Positions 27,031 to 41,176 of a DNA stretch of 64,000 bases are shown here, in pieces. This DNA is from Ficedula albicollis. Lineage: Eukaryota; Chordata; Aves; Passeriformes; Muscicapidae. Position numbers and translations under genes: made by a program. Under the pieces are notes generated by a model. That model saw only the letters and a list, made by a program, of their open reading frames with translations, was not told the origin of the DNA and did not search any database. The stretch lies in contig NC_021680.1 of NCBI RefSeq assembly GCF_000247815.1, forward strand, positions 5,087,054 to 5,151,053, written 5' to 3'. Numbering within the stretch: the stretch's first letter is position 1; every line of letters starts with the position of its first letter.

Positions 27031-28347
27031 GCCCAAGGAAATACCAAGTCTGACTTAACACCTGATCCCAGAACTCTGGTTTAAGGAGCGAGCTGTCTTC
27101 CTAAAGTAGCAGTGCTTTGAAGAGGAGTGATAATTTGCAATTCTCATTATGAGAATGGGAAAAGAGGAAATGCACTTGAGCTAATTTTGAAGTTGTCTGA
27201 AGCACTCTGACTTGGACCAGCATATCAGACTATATCATTGTTTGTTCAGACAGAATCACACCCTCATGCATTAAAGACCAGCTGATTTTTGTCAGTTTTC
27301 CTTAATCCCACCATAACATTTTGTTAGAACCAAAGCAGAACAGCTTTTGCATGAGGTACTAATCACTTCTAGACAGTGATGGCAGAATTTTAATACCTCT
27401 AGAGCAAGTTAAAGAACTTGATTAAAAAAAGAGGATGTGTGTACGAATGACAGGTGTACAGATTTTTAAGGGAGAAAAATGTATCCTTAGAGCCTCATTT
27501 AGAGAAATGACAAAAGAGCCCATTACAATTTCTCTCTAATGGTAGATTTTGACATGATGATGTTATGTAGAAAGGAGTTTTCTCCTATATACATATTTTA
27601 CTGAACTTTGTTAAATGAAAAAAAAAACCTCTATAATCCAAATCCTTATTAATATTAGAAAATACATAGATATATAAAATTGTAAATAGTAGTTTGAGTC
27701 AACAAAAGATTCTCACATTTTTCAGTTATTGCTTTTACCCAGAAAACATAATTGCTTTTTCAGGGTTTGAATATTGTTTAAGAAAACTAAAATTGATTTT
27801 GGGTAGACAATGTAATCCACAATTAGACAGGACTATATATTTACTGAAGCACTATGCTGTAATTTCCAGAGCTAAAGGTTTTGTTTCTATAAGATTATAT
27901 TATTTCATTATAGGTAAAACGGCTCATCAGAAAATATGGCATTAAATTAAACAACAGAATAATGCTTGATGGAATGTCATCTCCCCAGAAACTGCCATTT
28001 CTGGAGACTGAGAGAAGGTGGCTGAAATTTCTTGTGGGTTATTTTGCTATGAAACAATTTTTTTCTTAGCATGTCACCAAATGCAGATTCTTTTCATGCT
28101 GTGCTTTGTGTTGTCCTAAATGGTTTGGAGATTTTTTGCCTCACTTAATTATTGTCACTTGTATGTTGTCATCGATTTCAGCCATAGTAAGAACCAGCAG
28201 GAAAAAAAGCAGTATTGTCTTTCCTTTGATTGAAATCCATGTCAAATTTTAATTTTCCTATTTACTTAGGACTTCTGGTGTTCCATAAGCACATCACTGA
28301 TACCTCCCAGGACACAAACCATATCTTAAAGGAGCTGCTGTTTCATC

Positions 28348-28541
28348 CCCCTGCTCCTGCCACCCTGCCTGCTGAGGCTCAGGCTCTTCCCTGTGCAGAG
28401 CATGTCTGCTCTGTGAGGAGGAAATTGCTCCAATGTCCTCAGTCCCCTGCTCCTGCCACCCTGCCTGCTGAGGCTCTTCCCCACCTCTGTGCAGAGCATG
28501 TCTGCTCTGTGAGGAGGAAATTGCTCCAATGTCCTCAGTCC
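28348..28541 (+). repeat. Two-copy tandem duplication, unit ~96 bp
   Basis: CCCCTGCTCCTGCCACCCTG through AATTGCTCCAATGTCCTCAGT occurs at 28348..28443 and 28444..28541. The copies differ by small indels around the GAGGCTCTTCCC block. The unit is GC-richer than the surrounding intron. Confidence 0.92.
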
Positions 28542-30104
28542 TGAGATAATCTCTGCTACCCTGATAGGGGAAACAGTGCCTACATGATTTAAAGGAAAAT
28601 CTGGCGAGTGACAATTTCAAAGCTCAGTCGTGGGCTTGCTATGTTTGCTCTAAAGGAAATAGGACACAAAAGTGAAAATGAACTTGCTTGACCCACCAGT
28701 GCATATAATGTTTTACCTTTTTTACCTTTTTTGCAACTGGTTAAGAATATATAAAATCGTACTGCATGTACTACCCACGTGAAAATAAAAGAGGAAATTC
28801 TGTAATCAGATTTTATATTCTCTGTTTCTCCTTCACCTGCATTATGGAACTCATTAGCAGGATCAGACAGGGCACAAGGGTAGTCAAAGATGATGTTTAT
28901 TACAGGGAGAAAAAAAACCATTTTCTTATTGTAGATGCTGTTGCATTGCAAGTAGAGGAGCATAAACCTTCCTTATCACTTCTAAACACTGCATGGAGCA
29001 GTTGTTAGCTGTAGAGATTAGTGCAGAGGACAGCAAAGTGACAACGTTCATTAAATACGTGGTTAGAGCAATATGAGGGCTGAAAAGATATCGTCTGAGC
29101 CTATTGTCTCCTGAGGGAGTTCCCTTTGCTTTGGCATCGTGAAGCTCATTTTAAGGAGATAAACAAGTGCCTCAGAGGAACAGAAGGGAAAAGAGACCTT
29201 AGGAATTAAGCAGGTAGTCAGGAATGTGGCTTTGGGATCTAATCTGCTGAGATTAGTGTCAGAGTAAATATTTATATACATATATACCCTCAGCTCTCTA
29301 AACCTGGTGGAACTTGTCTGAATTTACGAGCTGCAGATCTGTGCTTTGTAAAGGGCATTTGTATGAGCTCCATTAGCCTTACTTTATATTAATTATTCTT
29401 TTTAACTACGATTTTAAATATTTTTAAGTCTTTAGACTTGGAAGGATTTACCAAGCCAATGGCACTGTGGTGCCTTTAGGCAAACCAAACAAAACCTTCT
29501 GTCACACCTTCAGTGCAGACCTGGGAGGGCAGCATGAGGATGTCACTGAGCTTGGGAAGAAACAAAACTCTCTGACACTGTCTTTGAGCTGACAGGCATT
29601 CATTTATTCTGGCCAGGTTGTGTGCTGGAAATCATTCCAACTTCACATCCACTACAAGACTTTTCACATACTTATACATTTATAGAAAACAAATAATTCT
29701 TTGGTTCTACATTACACAATTCTTTTCATTGGTTCTGTGTGTACTCTTCTATTGGATATTGTTCCCTTTGCCTTTCATGCTCATTTGGTCCAGTTCTGTG
29801 GTTCCCTTAGCATCCTTTTCTCAAGAGAGGGTGTCTCCAAATTTGCCAGGCAGTAATATCTGATTACCTCCTCCATATCTTCTACACTCCCAACATGTAA
29901 ATTTTAAAATTCCAGACCTCCAAAACTCCCTTTTTGTTTGTTGAAGCTTATCAGGCCCTGCCCAGCCTTAGTGGTTTGAAGATTTAGCCAACAACAGAGC
30001 CCAGCTCCTCTCCCCCTTGGCAAAGGTGAACAAATCCATGACTAAAGTTACTTAAAACTAAAAAGGAAGTGATGTCATTCCCAACAAGGAATCAGAGACT
30101 GGTA

Positions 30105-30215
30105 AATTTGGATGGGATTCTGAGCAACCTAATCTAGTGGAGGGTGTCTCTCTCTTCTCAGTGGGGGTTGAGCTATAAACCTTCTGACCCAAACTATTCT
30201 AATTCTAAGGAAGGA
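30105..30215 (+). mobile_element. CR1 LINE 3' remnant
   Basis: GGATGGGATTCTGAGCAACC, AATCTAGTGGAGGGTGTCTC, GGGGGTTGAGCTATAAACCT and GACCCAAACTATTCTAATTC match the last ~100 bp of CR1 with moderate divergence. Confidence 0.8.
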
Positions 30216-31998
30216 ATAATTATCTCTTGGGAAGGAGAAAATGGAACTGTCTATCCCAAATCTACACTAAGATTCATAGAGATGCTCAACTGGTAATGTA
30301 GAATTTATTAAATATTCCTGAAGAGAAAAAGCAAAAGATAAAAGGCTCCAAATAGTTGATAAGATAAAGAAGCAGTTCCTTTCCCTCATGCCCCAAGGAC
30401 AGCACAGGGACTCTCCTCCAGGGGAGAACAGCTCATACCCAAAGATGAAGGCAAATTGTGCAACACATTCCCAGAAGGTTTATTAAAAGCACTTTGTTAA
30501 ATATAAAATCATCATCTTTGCCCCTTGATTTTAATTTTTTATATTCCAGAAGACCTTTCAATGCTTTTTTTGTATTTTTATGATTCTTCACCCATCACAG
30601 AAAATACTCTGCTGAAGTGGGACTTCTGTATTCCATCACTGTCCTGTGTCTTTCAGGATGTGGTCAAGGGCCACAATATACAAATACAGCTTTTTTACAA
30701 AAGATATTTTTTTCTCCATCCATAAAAAAGAAAGTATTTTTGCCTGATTTGTGTAAAAATGTTGTTGAAAAAACCCTAAACTGAAGCTAAACCAAGAGAC
30801 TTATGAACAAGGATGTTAATGGAGTATTCTTCAATGTGAGTGGACATTTTCCCCAATCAACCCTCTACCAGGAGCAACCTAAAATTTCACCAGTGCTGAG
30901 TATTATGACTATTTCTGTTTGAAGGGGGAGGCTACTCCAGGCAGTGGGATCTTCATTTTCACACAGCCTGCTGAAAAGTAGACTATCCATAAGGAACATC
31001 TGGCAGGGTGAAAGTCGAACTGTGGGGTGAGTTGCAGGAACAAGCTGAAAGAAAAAACTGGATTGTGAAGGATGGAAAGATAGCAACATGCAGGAAGGCA
31101 GGCAGGGGAAAATACTGACACACAAAAACAAGATAAGATAAGGATAAACATGTGCATTCAAGTGTGCCACTCATTGTCACATATTTCCCCAATATCTGGA
31201 GCCCTTTTAATGGAAGTTTATTTAGGTTCAGAAGTTATAGATTGTTCTACTTATGGAAACAGACTCCCTGATTAATAAAACTCTGTTAATAACATTCTGT
31301 CTGCATATTTTGTGTGGACTGAGCTACCAGGACAAGTCACAAAGCATGGCACGTTCAGGGTAACAATGACCTTGTGATTGAAGAACTCCTTTCCACTACT
31401 TTAGGGTCAAAAAGAAGTTATGGGAACATTTTTAAAGTGCCATAAAATTTTGAAGTACCATAAAATGTTTTGAAAGGCTTCATTTTAATTGTAAATACTT
31501 ATGAAATCTAATTTAATGGGTTGTGAAATAACATAGATATCTGAGAAGTGGCCTGTAAAATCACATTTACTTGCATGTCCTAAGTATTGGAATGTACTTT
31601 TATATGACAGTTTCTGATGTTCTTCAGATCAGTCAATAAACATTGATCATTAAATGCACATTTGCTTTCAGATCTCAGATTTGAAGATAAGAAACTCCGA
31701 TTCTTACTTAATCTTCATATTGTTCAGATTGAGAAATAAGGACAATGCTTGTATTTGCTTTAATATTAATTTTAAAATTATATGAATATTGGATTTTGCT
31801 GGCTTTATTCTAATATTACCAATAAAAATGTAGCCACCTTTCTAGTTCGAAAGAGTTAAAATGCTCAATTTTAAAATTTCAAAATATTGAATTTATGAAA
31901 ATTGGTACAAGAAAAAAACAAATTAGAAGTTAGTTTCTGCTGTGAGAATAACCATAGTTGCATAATTAAAGACTATTAATTGGGTTTTTTTTTTTCAG

Positions 31999-32221
31999 AT
32001 GAATTCAAATTATTTATGAAGAGGCTGCCTATGAATTATTTCCTGAACACATCTGCTGTGATGCATTTGTGGACAATGGATTCTAATTTCCAACGGCGCT
32101 ACGAGCAGCTGGAGAACAGCATGAAGCAACTCTTCCTCAAGGCCCAGAGAACGGTGCACAAGCTCTTCAGCCTGAGCAAGAGGTGCCACAAACAGCCACT
32201 CATCCGCATGCCGAGGCAGAG
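31999..32221 (+). CDS. BRINP3: BRINP3 internal coding exon (exon 7)
   Basis: This exon of 223 nt enters in phase 1 and leaves in phase 2. It starts DEFKLFMKRLPMNYFLNTS, contains HLWTMDSNFQRRYEQLENS and ends near HKQPLIRMPRQR, with the last Arg codon split. The match separates BRINP3 from BRINP1 (which reads LPSNHFL at this site) and BRINP2 (LPDDRFL). An N-linked glycosylation sequon, Asn-Thr-Ser, is visible near residue 16 of the exon. The acceptor is a 15-T tract followed by CAG at 31998, and the donor is GTAAGG at 32222. The terminal BRINP3 exon, which should begin about TSTYW and encode roughly half the protein, is not found before 64000. The intron after this exon is therefore more than 31.8 kb. 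Confidence 0.97.
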
Positions 32222-33589
32222 GTAAGGAATGAGAAACACAAGCTGCTGTAAGGAAGTCTACAACATCCTGAGAAATTCAAACATGACACTAAAAAAATCT
32301 CCTTGAGGCTGTGGGTATGGGAATGGTACAGGCATAGGGTTTGTAGGAGTTGAGCAGTCCAAGCTTTCAATATCGCTCCATTCCTGTTTTCCTGAATACA
32401 ATGGAAAAAGGTCAGAATAAATCCTGATTTGTTTGTGACTGTGTAGGATGGGAGGCAACTTAGAAGCGACACGAGCACAGATTCGTCATCCCATTTGGTT
32501 TTACAGAGCCATGTTTTCTGTGGCACTTGGCCAGGTGCAACAGTGCCAAAGAATTGTGTACAGAATCCTGAGTAACTGCTTTGAAGCAAGCATAACTGTT
32601 TTATGAACTTTGTGGGGCGTTATGCAGTGGATGCTACACACAATTGATTTCTCGTCTCGTTTGTCAAATACGAATTAGATTGGAAAGGATGCCTGAGGAA
32701 AGACAATAGAAGAGTTTTAGTCCTTCCTAGAAACAGAGAGAGATCCTGAAAGCCAGCTAATCAAATCTACATTAGCATAAAGTGGGTATACTTGATTGCT
32801 GGTCGAAAATTGCTCTGCTGAAATTAGCACAATGACACCACAGTAAATCTGAAATGAACGAGCTTTTAAGGACATTGTTCTTCTGAGCACAAGCATTGTG
32901 GGATAGTCCAGTGACTCCTGCATTCAGCATGTTCCTCCATTGATTTTAAAGCAATCTAGTGTAGGTGAAGTGTTCCACAACTTCCAGGGGTACTTTACAT
33001 TCCCCTGCTTTCAACTCTGCTGTTGCAAGCTCAAGCTCCATCAATTCCTCTTTGCCTTTTGGTGGCCCTCCCCCTTCTTCCAGGAGGCAGTGCTTGTTGC
33101 TTCCACGCCCTTTCTTCTACACGTTGTGCTTTGTGCTGTGATGTGGTGGTTGAAACCAAAAATTCACTTGTGGGGTCATTTTGTGATTAGAAAACATTCT
33201 GCCAAGAGAGGTTATGTAATCACTACAGAGCCTCATATCCTCTCAAGTGTGTCTTGGCCGTGACATGAACGAGCATCCTGCAGAGAGATGATTCAAAATG
33301 AACAACTTCTGAGGGAGCCCAGAGCTTCTTAAAACACAAGAAACAGTCCAGATTGACTTTTTCCCCCACCAAAATGGAATACAATAGATTTCAAATAGTT
33401 TAAAATAACCAGGTCTTCTAAAATAACCTCCATAGGGCTTTGGAGCAATGTTTGGTTTCCATAGATAATGGCAGTGATAAAGATGAGGTGAGATATGTAA
33501 AGTTGCAAGGATTGATCAAAACACAGCTTTCTGGTTATATAAAGGATTTTTTATTCCAATGCAAAACTTGCAACTTCGTGATTTATTTT

Positions 33590-34072
33590 TTAGTATGAAG
33601 ATGTGGCATTGTGCCAAAAAGATGTGGACAGGCTGGGAAAGGTCCAGACAAGGGCCACAAAGATGATCCCAGAACAGGAAGCTGCCCCATTGGGAAAGGC
33701 TGAGAGACTTGTGTTTGCCTGGCTTTGAGAAAAGAACACTGAGGAGAGACCTTATTTCCATGTTCCAGTATTTAAAGGGGGACACAAAGATGGAGATTCC
33801 CTTTTTACAAGGAGTCACATGGAAAAGATGAGAGGAAATGGCTGGGGAGATTCTGAAGAAGAAAATGTTTCACACTGAGAACAGTCAGTCACTGAAATAA
33901 CCTCTCCAGGGAAGCAGTGAACTAATTCCCTTATGCTGGGCAATTTCAAGATGCAGCTGGACAGGGTGCTGGGCCATCTTTTCAAGACCACACTTCTGCC
34001 AAAAAGGTTGGACCAAATGACCCTTGAGATCCCTTCCAACCTGAAGGTATTCCATGATTCTGTGACAGGAAA
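33590..34072 (+). mobile_element. CR1 LINE 3' fragment
   Basis: CR1 order is clear: GGTCCAGACAAGGGCCACAA, GGAAAGGCTGAGAGACTTG, ACTGAGGAGAGACCTTATTT, ATGAGAGGAAATGGCTGG, GCAGCTGGACAGGGTGCTGG, GGTTGGACCAAATGACCCTT, CCTTCCAACCTGAAGG and CCATGATTCTGTGA. It is 5'-truncated, and the open frames on it are not functional. Confidence 0.9.
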
Positions 34073-34824
34073 TGTTACTAGCAATGAGTCTGCCTGTTTT
34101 ACAGGGAGTTGCACCAAACTTTCACAGCAGTTTGATTTTGCAGTGTGTCTAAAACAGAAATACCATCACTTACTTTTGAGTTAATTATGTCTCATTTTAG
34201 TGACTACTCTAAATTTTTTTCTTGTCAGCACAGAGGGAGATAGGGCGTATGATGTAGTGGTGAACAACAGATGACTCAAATATCAGTGTTAAAGCAGGCT
34301 TGGGAATACTTTGCCAGTGGGATATGTTTGCTAAAAGAGACAGTTTTCAAAGGTTGGATTCCATCTGACTGTCTGGGAAAATTGCCTTCTGACATCCAGG
34401 CTTTTATGGCTGATAAGAACAGCTTTAAAATGAGAAGTGAGGGGAAAAGGTCAAAATAAACTGCTTAAATATCCAAGTCCATTTTTAAAAAAAAAAAAAA
34501 GATAGATCAAGATAAAATTGGATAAAGGAATATCAGTGGTGAAAAGACCAATAGTGAGAAAGAAAACAGAACAGTTTTCAGATATTCCTTATGATGAGAA
34601 TATACCTAATCCAGATTAAATACTGAATTTTTGATACCTGCCAACAGGTAAGTGAATGTCAGTGTAGAATGAATGTCTGAGTAATGCCATGGAGAAACAG
34701 GAACAGCTCAGGCTGTACCATCAAACATTCCAGCAGACAGTGAGTGGAATAAGAAAACCAAACTGCAGCACAATTTTTTTTTCCTGTTCAAGAGAAGATA
34801 GAAATATAAGCAGAAAAACCATTT

Positions 34825-34875
34825 TGGTGATCTTTAAGGTCCCTTCCAGCCTAAGCCAGTCTATAATTCTGTGTG
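34825..34875 (+). mobile_element. CR1 LINE 3'-terminal remnant
   Basis: Only the last ~50 bp is recognisable: GGTGATCTTTAAGGTCCCTT, CCAGCCTAAGCCAG and TATAATTCTGTG. Confidence 0.7.
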
Positions 34876-37171
34876 CCATGGATAGTCTAGGCTTCAAACA
34901 AGAAGGGAGAATTGGAAAAAAATGTCATTCTTTTCCAGGGCTTTCTAAACAACTCCTTCAGGTTAGTGTTTGGGCTCTTCTACTAGGTGAATTTTATTAT
35001 GGAAAGAGAAATTAGATTGAGTTAATGAAGATATAAATACTATATTCAATAGTATTTTGGGGCACATGTCTTTTCGGATAGAGATCAAGCAGGCAATCAT
35101 TCAACGTTTAATAAAGGGCATGTTGTATTGGCAATGAGTAAAACCAACTATGCTAATGTTTAATTTTACACTGAATTTCACTAATCAATGGAATATATGT
35201 ATAAAGGATTTTTAAAGGAATATCTTGAGAATGAGGCTTGGTTTTTCATGAAACTAGGAGGTATGTTCTCAAAGTTCAATGTAATTCATGAAAACTTTCT
35301 CTGAGGCTGGAGTTTTATGGGGATTTATCTGTGCAGTCTGCCAGAAATCATTTGGTCACGCCTGAAGGAGTTCCTGCATACAGTCAAGGTTATCATTAAT
35401 TACTGAAAATAATCATCTCTTTTCTCTGGCCAGAAAATTTCTTTCCTGAACATGAAACAAATTGTTGCCTGATTGTTTTAAATAGGACTTAATTAATGAG
35501 TTACACAGAATTGCTTGCAACTCCTTTCATAGTTTCTGAAGACCAAGCCACTTAATAATTGTAACACTATTTTACTATATTACTATTTTAATTGTCTAAT
35601 CCTGAAACCAAAGTACCATTGAATCCTCTCCTAACATCATTGTTCACAGCAAAAAAGACTCAATTAACTTGCAGGTTAAAGAAACTACATTTCCATGTCT
35701 CCTTTTTGAACACAGTTTATATTCCTCAGCTAGAATAAAGTACAAATAGTTTACTTTCAGTTTGGACTCATGGTCAGAACAATTCACTGCAGCACTTTTG
35801 TTTTCAGCGGGGGTGGGCCCAGGATTACAATTTTTATTTTATTCTGTTCACTGCAAATCTTTTCAAGTTCCAGACATTCTGCCCAACCTTTAGCTTGCTT
35901 TCATTAATATGAAAGAAGTTGATTGGTCCTTTTCCTGAAAGTCAGATCATGCCAAGATACATCAAACACCCTTAGATTTTCATTGTGGCACTGCTGAGTG
36001 TAACTTTTAAAATTCACCTGAATTAATCAATCAAACTGTAACCAGCGGAGTATTTACTGGTTGTCTGAGTTCAACTAAAAATACCAACTAAAATTCAAAG
36101 CCAACAAGGTTCAGAGAAATTTCTGTGTAGGTAATCTGCTCCCATGTTGTGTGTGAAGATGGACTGATAATACATTCAATTTCAAGCAATAAAGAGAAAA
36201 ACAAGATTAAAAAACAATGCACTCTGAAAAAGAAATGTGTTCTGCAGAGAAGAACTACCAGGTGAGCTTCTGCCTCTGTGAATTAGAGTCTCTGCTGCTT
36301 CAAGAGGCTGAAGTGGTTATTTCCAGCATGTTCTCATTGCATTGACACATCAACCTTAAAAACATGGAGTGTTTTTGTATTTTCTTGGGCAGAGTCCACT
36401 GCATGAAGCAATTGTTATCCTACTCCATGGCCAGCTCCTGCTGCAGCTTTTGTGCAGGAATGTGGTTGAGAGATGGCACAATGCATTTTGCTTTGCAGGA
36501 ACCAGCAGGTGGTGCAAAACACAGAAGGGAGGGTTGTTGAGCAGTGCAAGGAGTACAGCACATTTTGTTTGCAGGGATCAAGCTGAGGTGTAAAACATGT
36601 GTTTGCCCTGAGCTCATCGTGTGCATTTCTGGGTTAGGACCATTAGCTGCGAGGAGAAATGGTCAATCTTTGGAGGGGATTTGTTGTGGAGTGCACCCAC
36701 CCTGAGAAAAGGACTAAACTGGCAATTTAATCCAAGCTCTGGATTCCAGCAGCATCTTCCTGAGCTGAGGTCAGAAAGTGTTGTCCGACTCTCTGGGTGA
36801 GGGCAAGTTTCCTCACAGGCTTAGGCTGAGCCTGCTGACTCACATCTGCAGTGGAGGGTGACATCTGTGAGCCACCTCTCACTCTAACAGCACCTTCAGG
36901 CTGAACCTTTTCATCTGAACCTTTTCATTTGTCAGAATAAAAAACAAGTGGAGGGAATTAGTAAATATCAATTGTGCTGTACAGGGCCACTGTAGCTCAC
37001 ATGTGGCAAGGGGAAGAGGTGAAGCAGCAAACAAAGTTGTGGTTATCACTGTGGTTATCACACTTGTCGCTGTGTTTTGGGGGGGAAAGTGGGTTTTCTT
37101 TCTGTTTTGGTGAACACAGAAGTAAGGTTTAATTTCAAATGCTGTGCTGAGAAGGTGAAAATCACAGGAAC

Positions 37172-37273
37172 AGAAGACCTGATGCTACCCTTGGATTGCT
37201 GTCAGTGAAACCCCTGATGTTTAGAAGACCTGATGCTACCCTTGGATTGCTGTCGGTGAAACCCCTGATGTGA
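37172..37273 (+). repeat. Two-copy tandem duplication, unit 51 bp
   Basis: AGAAGACCTGATGCTACCCT through AAACCCCTGATGT occurs at 37172..37222 and 37223..37273, with GTCAGTG versus GTCGGTG as the main difference. Confidence 0.92.
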
Positions 37274-38377
37274 ACCAGAGCTGGGGGCGTGCTGGCACTC
37301 ACATCCACCCAAATTATGGAACCAGAGGGAGAGGACTGGAATCTCTATGCTTGAGAGCATAAAAGAAATATTAACTGTCTTGGTGGGGAAGGAGGATCTT
37401 CCCTTTCCTAAATGCTTTTCAAGAAGGACAGCAATGATTTCCTCTGATTTGCTTAAATATCCAACCACTAGTGGAAGACATGGAAGAGAGGGGAAGCTTT
37501 CATTTCTTCCTTCAGAAGTGCCAGTTTATGACTTGGTTTAATTATTTTTGTGTCATTCAAATGGATTCCTTCACTAATCATTCTCTTGAGTGAGTACACT
37601 CAGTACAGGACATTATTGTAGGTATGAACCTTATCTGTATGTACTTTAAATCATTTCATAATGAAAAAGCATCACTTAAGGTCTGATTTAATCAGCACCA
37701 TCTGTGATTTAATAAAGACATAAACAAAATTATTAAAAGGAGAAATGTAATGTAAATATAGTAATAAGCCACTGGGAAAAAAAATTGCATCTTCCTTGCA
37801 TTATAACTAAATGGAAACATGGTGCAACAAGCTGCAAATGAAGATTATCAGCATCTTGAGTAAACAAGAATTTCAATTTTAGAACACTAAGTTATGGCAT
37901 GTGCACAAAAAGACATGGAGTTTTGAATAGAATGTTAGTATTTGAATTTTTGAAAAGACTGGATGCTTAATATTGCCATATAATTTACATTGAAGGTGAT
38001 AATTGTACCAGTAGTCCAGACACTTCTAAAAAGGATCTTATTCTGTTAACAGAAAATGAAGACAAATACAGATTAAACTTCTTAATAACTTAAAAAATAT
38101 TTTAACAAATAAAAGCCCCTATTTCTGGAAGGAAAGTCATTCTTAGCAGCCTTATGTTTGAAGCATGTCCTTATTTTTATGAAGGTTATTTTTTTTAAAA
38201 AGCATACTCTGAAGCAGACTAAGAAGTTCATCACCAGAGGCAGTGAATAGCTAAATCAAACAGAAGAATTTCAGAAAGAATTCTGCTTTTTAAAACCAGA
38301 TTTTTTTCTGGAACTTCCCACAGAATGCACCACAGGCAGCTATGAAAGAAGGAAGAGCCATGAATTTGCATTTTCTG

Positions 38378-38643
<266 letters not shown>

Positions 38644-38723
38644 GTAGCAAAATATTCATATGCCCTAGAAACACAGCAAGGTCTGAATACTCCAAAAACA
38701 CTTCAGAGAAGGGGATTTGTGTC

Positions 38724-38880
38724 TTAGTCCTCTCTTCAGTCCATAGGCTGAAAACCAGATTTAAAACAGATGACTTTTTTACGTTAGTCTTCTCTTCAGT
38801 CCATAGGCTGAAGACCAGATTTAAAACAGATGACTTTTTTACAGTATCTATATTTAAAATAGATGACTTTTTTACAGTAT
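38724..38880 (+). repeat. Tandem duplication, unit ~60 bp, with a third partial copy
   Basis: TTAGTCCTCTCTTCAGTCCA through GATGACTTTTTTAC occurs at 38724..38783 and 38784..38843. A shortened third piece (ATTTAAAATAGATGACTTTT then ACAGTATCT) follows to about 38880. Confidence 0.9.
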
Positions 38881-40966
38881 CTGTAAACACAGTCCATCAG
38901 AGCACTGAGGCCTGGAAATATGTTCCCTTCAGAACACTCCAGAATGAAATACATAAGAAATAAGGGGGATAGTGCAAGTTAATCCCATTCTCTCAGAATA
39001 TAGTGCAGGATTAGTTCCTTACATCCCAAAGTTGTTTATCAGCTACTTTAGATTCCTTTGCTGTAAGTGCAATTGATTCATGGGCACAATGTTACTAAGG
39101 AATAAAATCTTCCACCAAAGAGGCCACAGAGTTCAACATATGAAAGTTTCTCTCTGCATCACTCAGAGACTTTTCTTCTTAAAGAAAATCCGTGGCATTG
39201 GATGTAAAGGGAAAAAAAATCTAATTATCCATCACTTAGCAGGCTGCTGGAATGTAGGTGAGCAGTGAGTCTACAGAAAAATTGTGTTTTAGAAAGGCAG
39301 TGTAAGACAGGAAAAGCTCCTCTAGATGGGCTGGGTCTAATGGAAATGATTCTTCTGAACATGAGGTGCTAACTAAACAGTATTTTGTCTGATTTCAGAA
39401 CATCTTCTTTTATAGACAACAAGGATCACAGAGATGTTTTTAAACAAAAGTGATTCCATGAAAAATGTGTTGTCATTATTAGTATATTTTTTTTAAAGGA
39501 CATAAAAAAAGATTTTTATCTGCTCCGATTAAGATATTGCATTTGGAAGTCAAAAATGGATTTACAAATTTTAATGTAAAGGAATGCCTGTCCAATGGAA
39601 ATTTAGATTGCAGGTGCATATCTGAAAGTTGCATGTCACAGACAAGGAAGGTGATAAGATGAAAGTAGGTGATATAAAACAAAGGTCATTTTGGTAGTGG
39701 TTGCTTTACTAATGTGAAAATTTAGTTTCCATCTGTTCTCAGAGGAAATAAAATTATCCACTTCGAGGTGATACCTTAAATTGGATTGGGGATTAGACTT
39801 ATTTAAAACTAACATGACATACATAAAAATATGATCTGGAGCCCTGCAAATAGTAGGTCTGATAACAAGGAGAAGCAGAGGTAAGCTCTTGTGCACAGAT
39901 GTGTTTGCACATGTGGTCCAGGAGCTGTATTTACTCAGGGCAGCCTGCTCTTGGCACCTATCTTTGCAATACCTTTTGTCTCAAGGAGATTTGGGGTTCT
40001 AATGGTGCAGCACTTCATTGCACATTCACAGAGTCTGTTCTTGACCATCTGCTACCCATCAAAATTTTTCCAGCTGCTCCTCAACTCCACTTTTGTTTTT
40101 TTTGATGAATAGCGACATTAGGATGAAGTTTATATTAATGTCATAGGGCAGGAGTATTCCTGCTTTGGAAACATCATATGTGCAATATATGCAATGAAAA
40201 CATATTTCCACACCCATGTTTTCTCCTTTTCAACTACAAAACAACTTACCAGTGCTACTGTCCCCTAAAAGCAGTGTTTTGGCAATTGTAGTTTACATTT
40301 TGCCACAGGATGTTAAAAAAAAGAAAATCATCTTAGTAAGATTCATCTGACATGACAGTTGTTATACCAATACAGTATGATATATGATTTAATGATATTG
40401 AAGATATGATATATGATATGATACTGATTTAATATTGCAGGGTGTTGAGTGACACCTTGTTCTGAGATTTGCAATACCTAAATATGATTGCTGAATCACT
40501 GACCACATGGTAAACAGCCTATACTTGAAAAGGACATAACAGATGTGGCTTGTATTGCCCACACATTATCTGTGACTGCTGGATATTCAGACATTTCAGA
40601 GGAATCATATTCAGAAGTGCAACAGCAGAACATGACTCAAGGAAATCACCTGTTCAAGGAGAGTGACTTTCTTGTGGGCTCACTTCTCTGAGTGACAGGG
40701 TAATAAGAACAGGAATCACATACACTGTTGGAACATGAATTTCCTCTCTACCGTCCAGCTCTGAGAAAGTGGAAATTTTGGCTCAGTTTCCTCTTCTGCC
40801 TCATTAAAGAGTTTCTAGAGTGTTCATTTATTTCAGATCTGCTGACACTAATTTGCTACTACTGCAAATTGCCTCTGTCCCTTCCATCTTCCAAAACATC
40901 TCTTTGTTTCTAACCCAAATGCCCAAACTTTCTTTTTTTTTCCCCCAGGCAAATTTTGTAATTCAA

Positions 40967-41176
40967 TTGATCCAATTAACCTGAAAATTTGAAAAAAAAT
41001 CAAACACAGGGCGTTTAAAATAACTTTTTATTTTGTAGAAATGTGATGTTAAAACAAAACAAAAAAACCAACTTGATCCAATTAACCTGAAAATTTGAAA
41101 AAAATCAAACACAGGGCTCTTAAAATAACTTTTTATTTTGTAGAAATGTAATATTAAAACAAAACAAAAAAACCAA
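40967..41176 (+). repeat. Two-copy tandem duplication, unit ~106 bp
   Basis: TTGATCCAATTAACCTGAAA through AAAACAAAACAAAAAAACCA occurs at 40967..41072 and 41073..41176. A few substitutions (GGGCGTTT versus GGGCTCTT, GTGATG versus GTAATA) separate the copies. Confidence 0.92.
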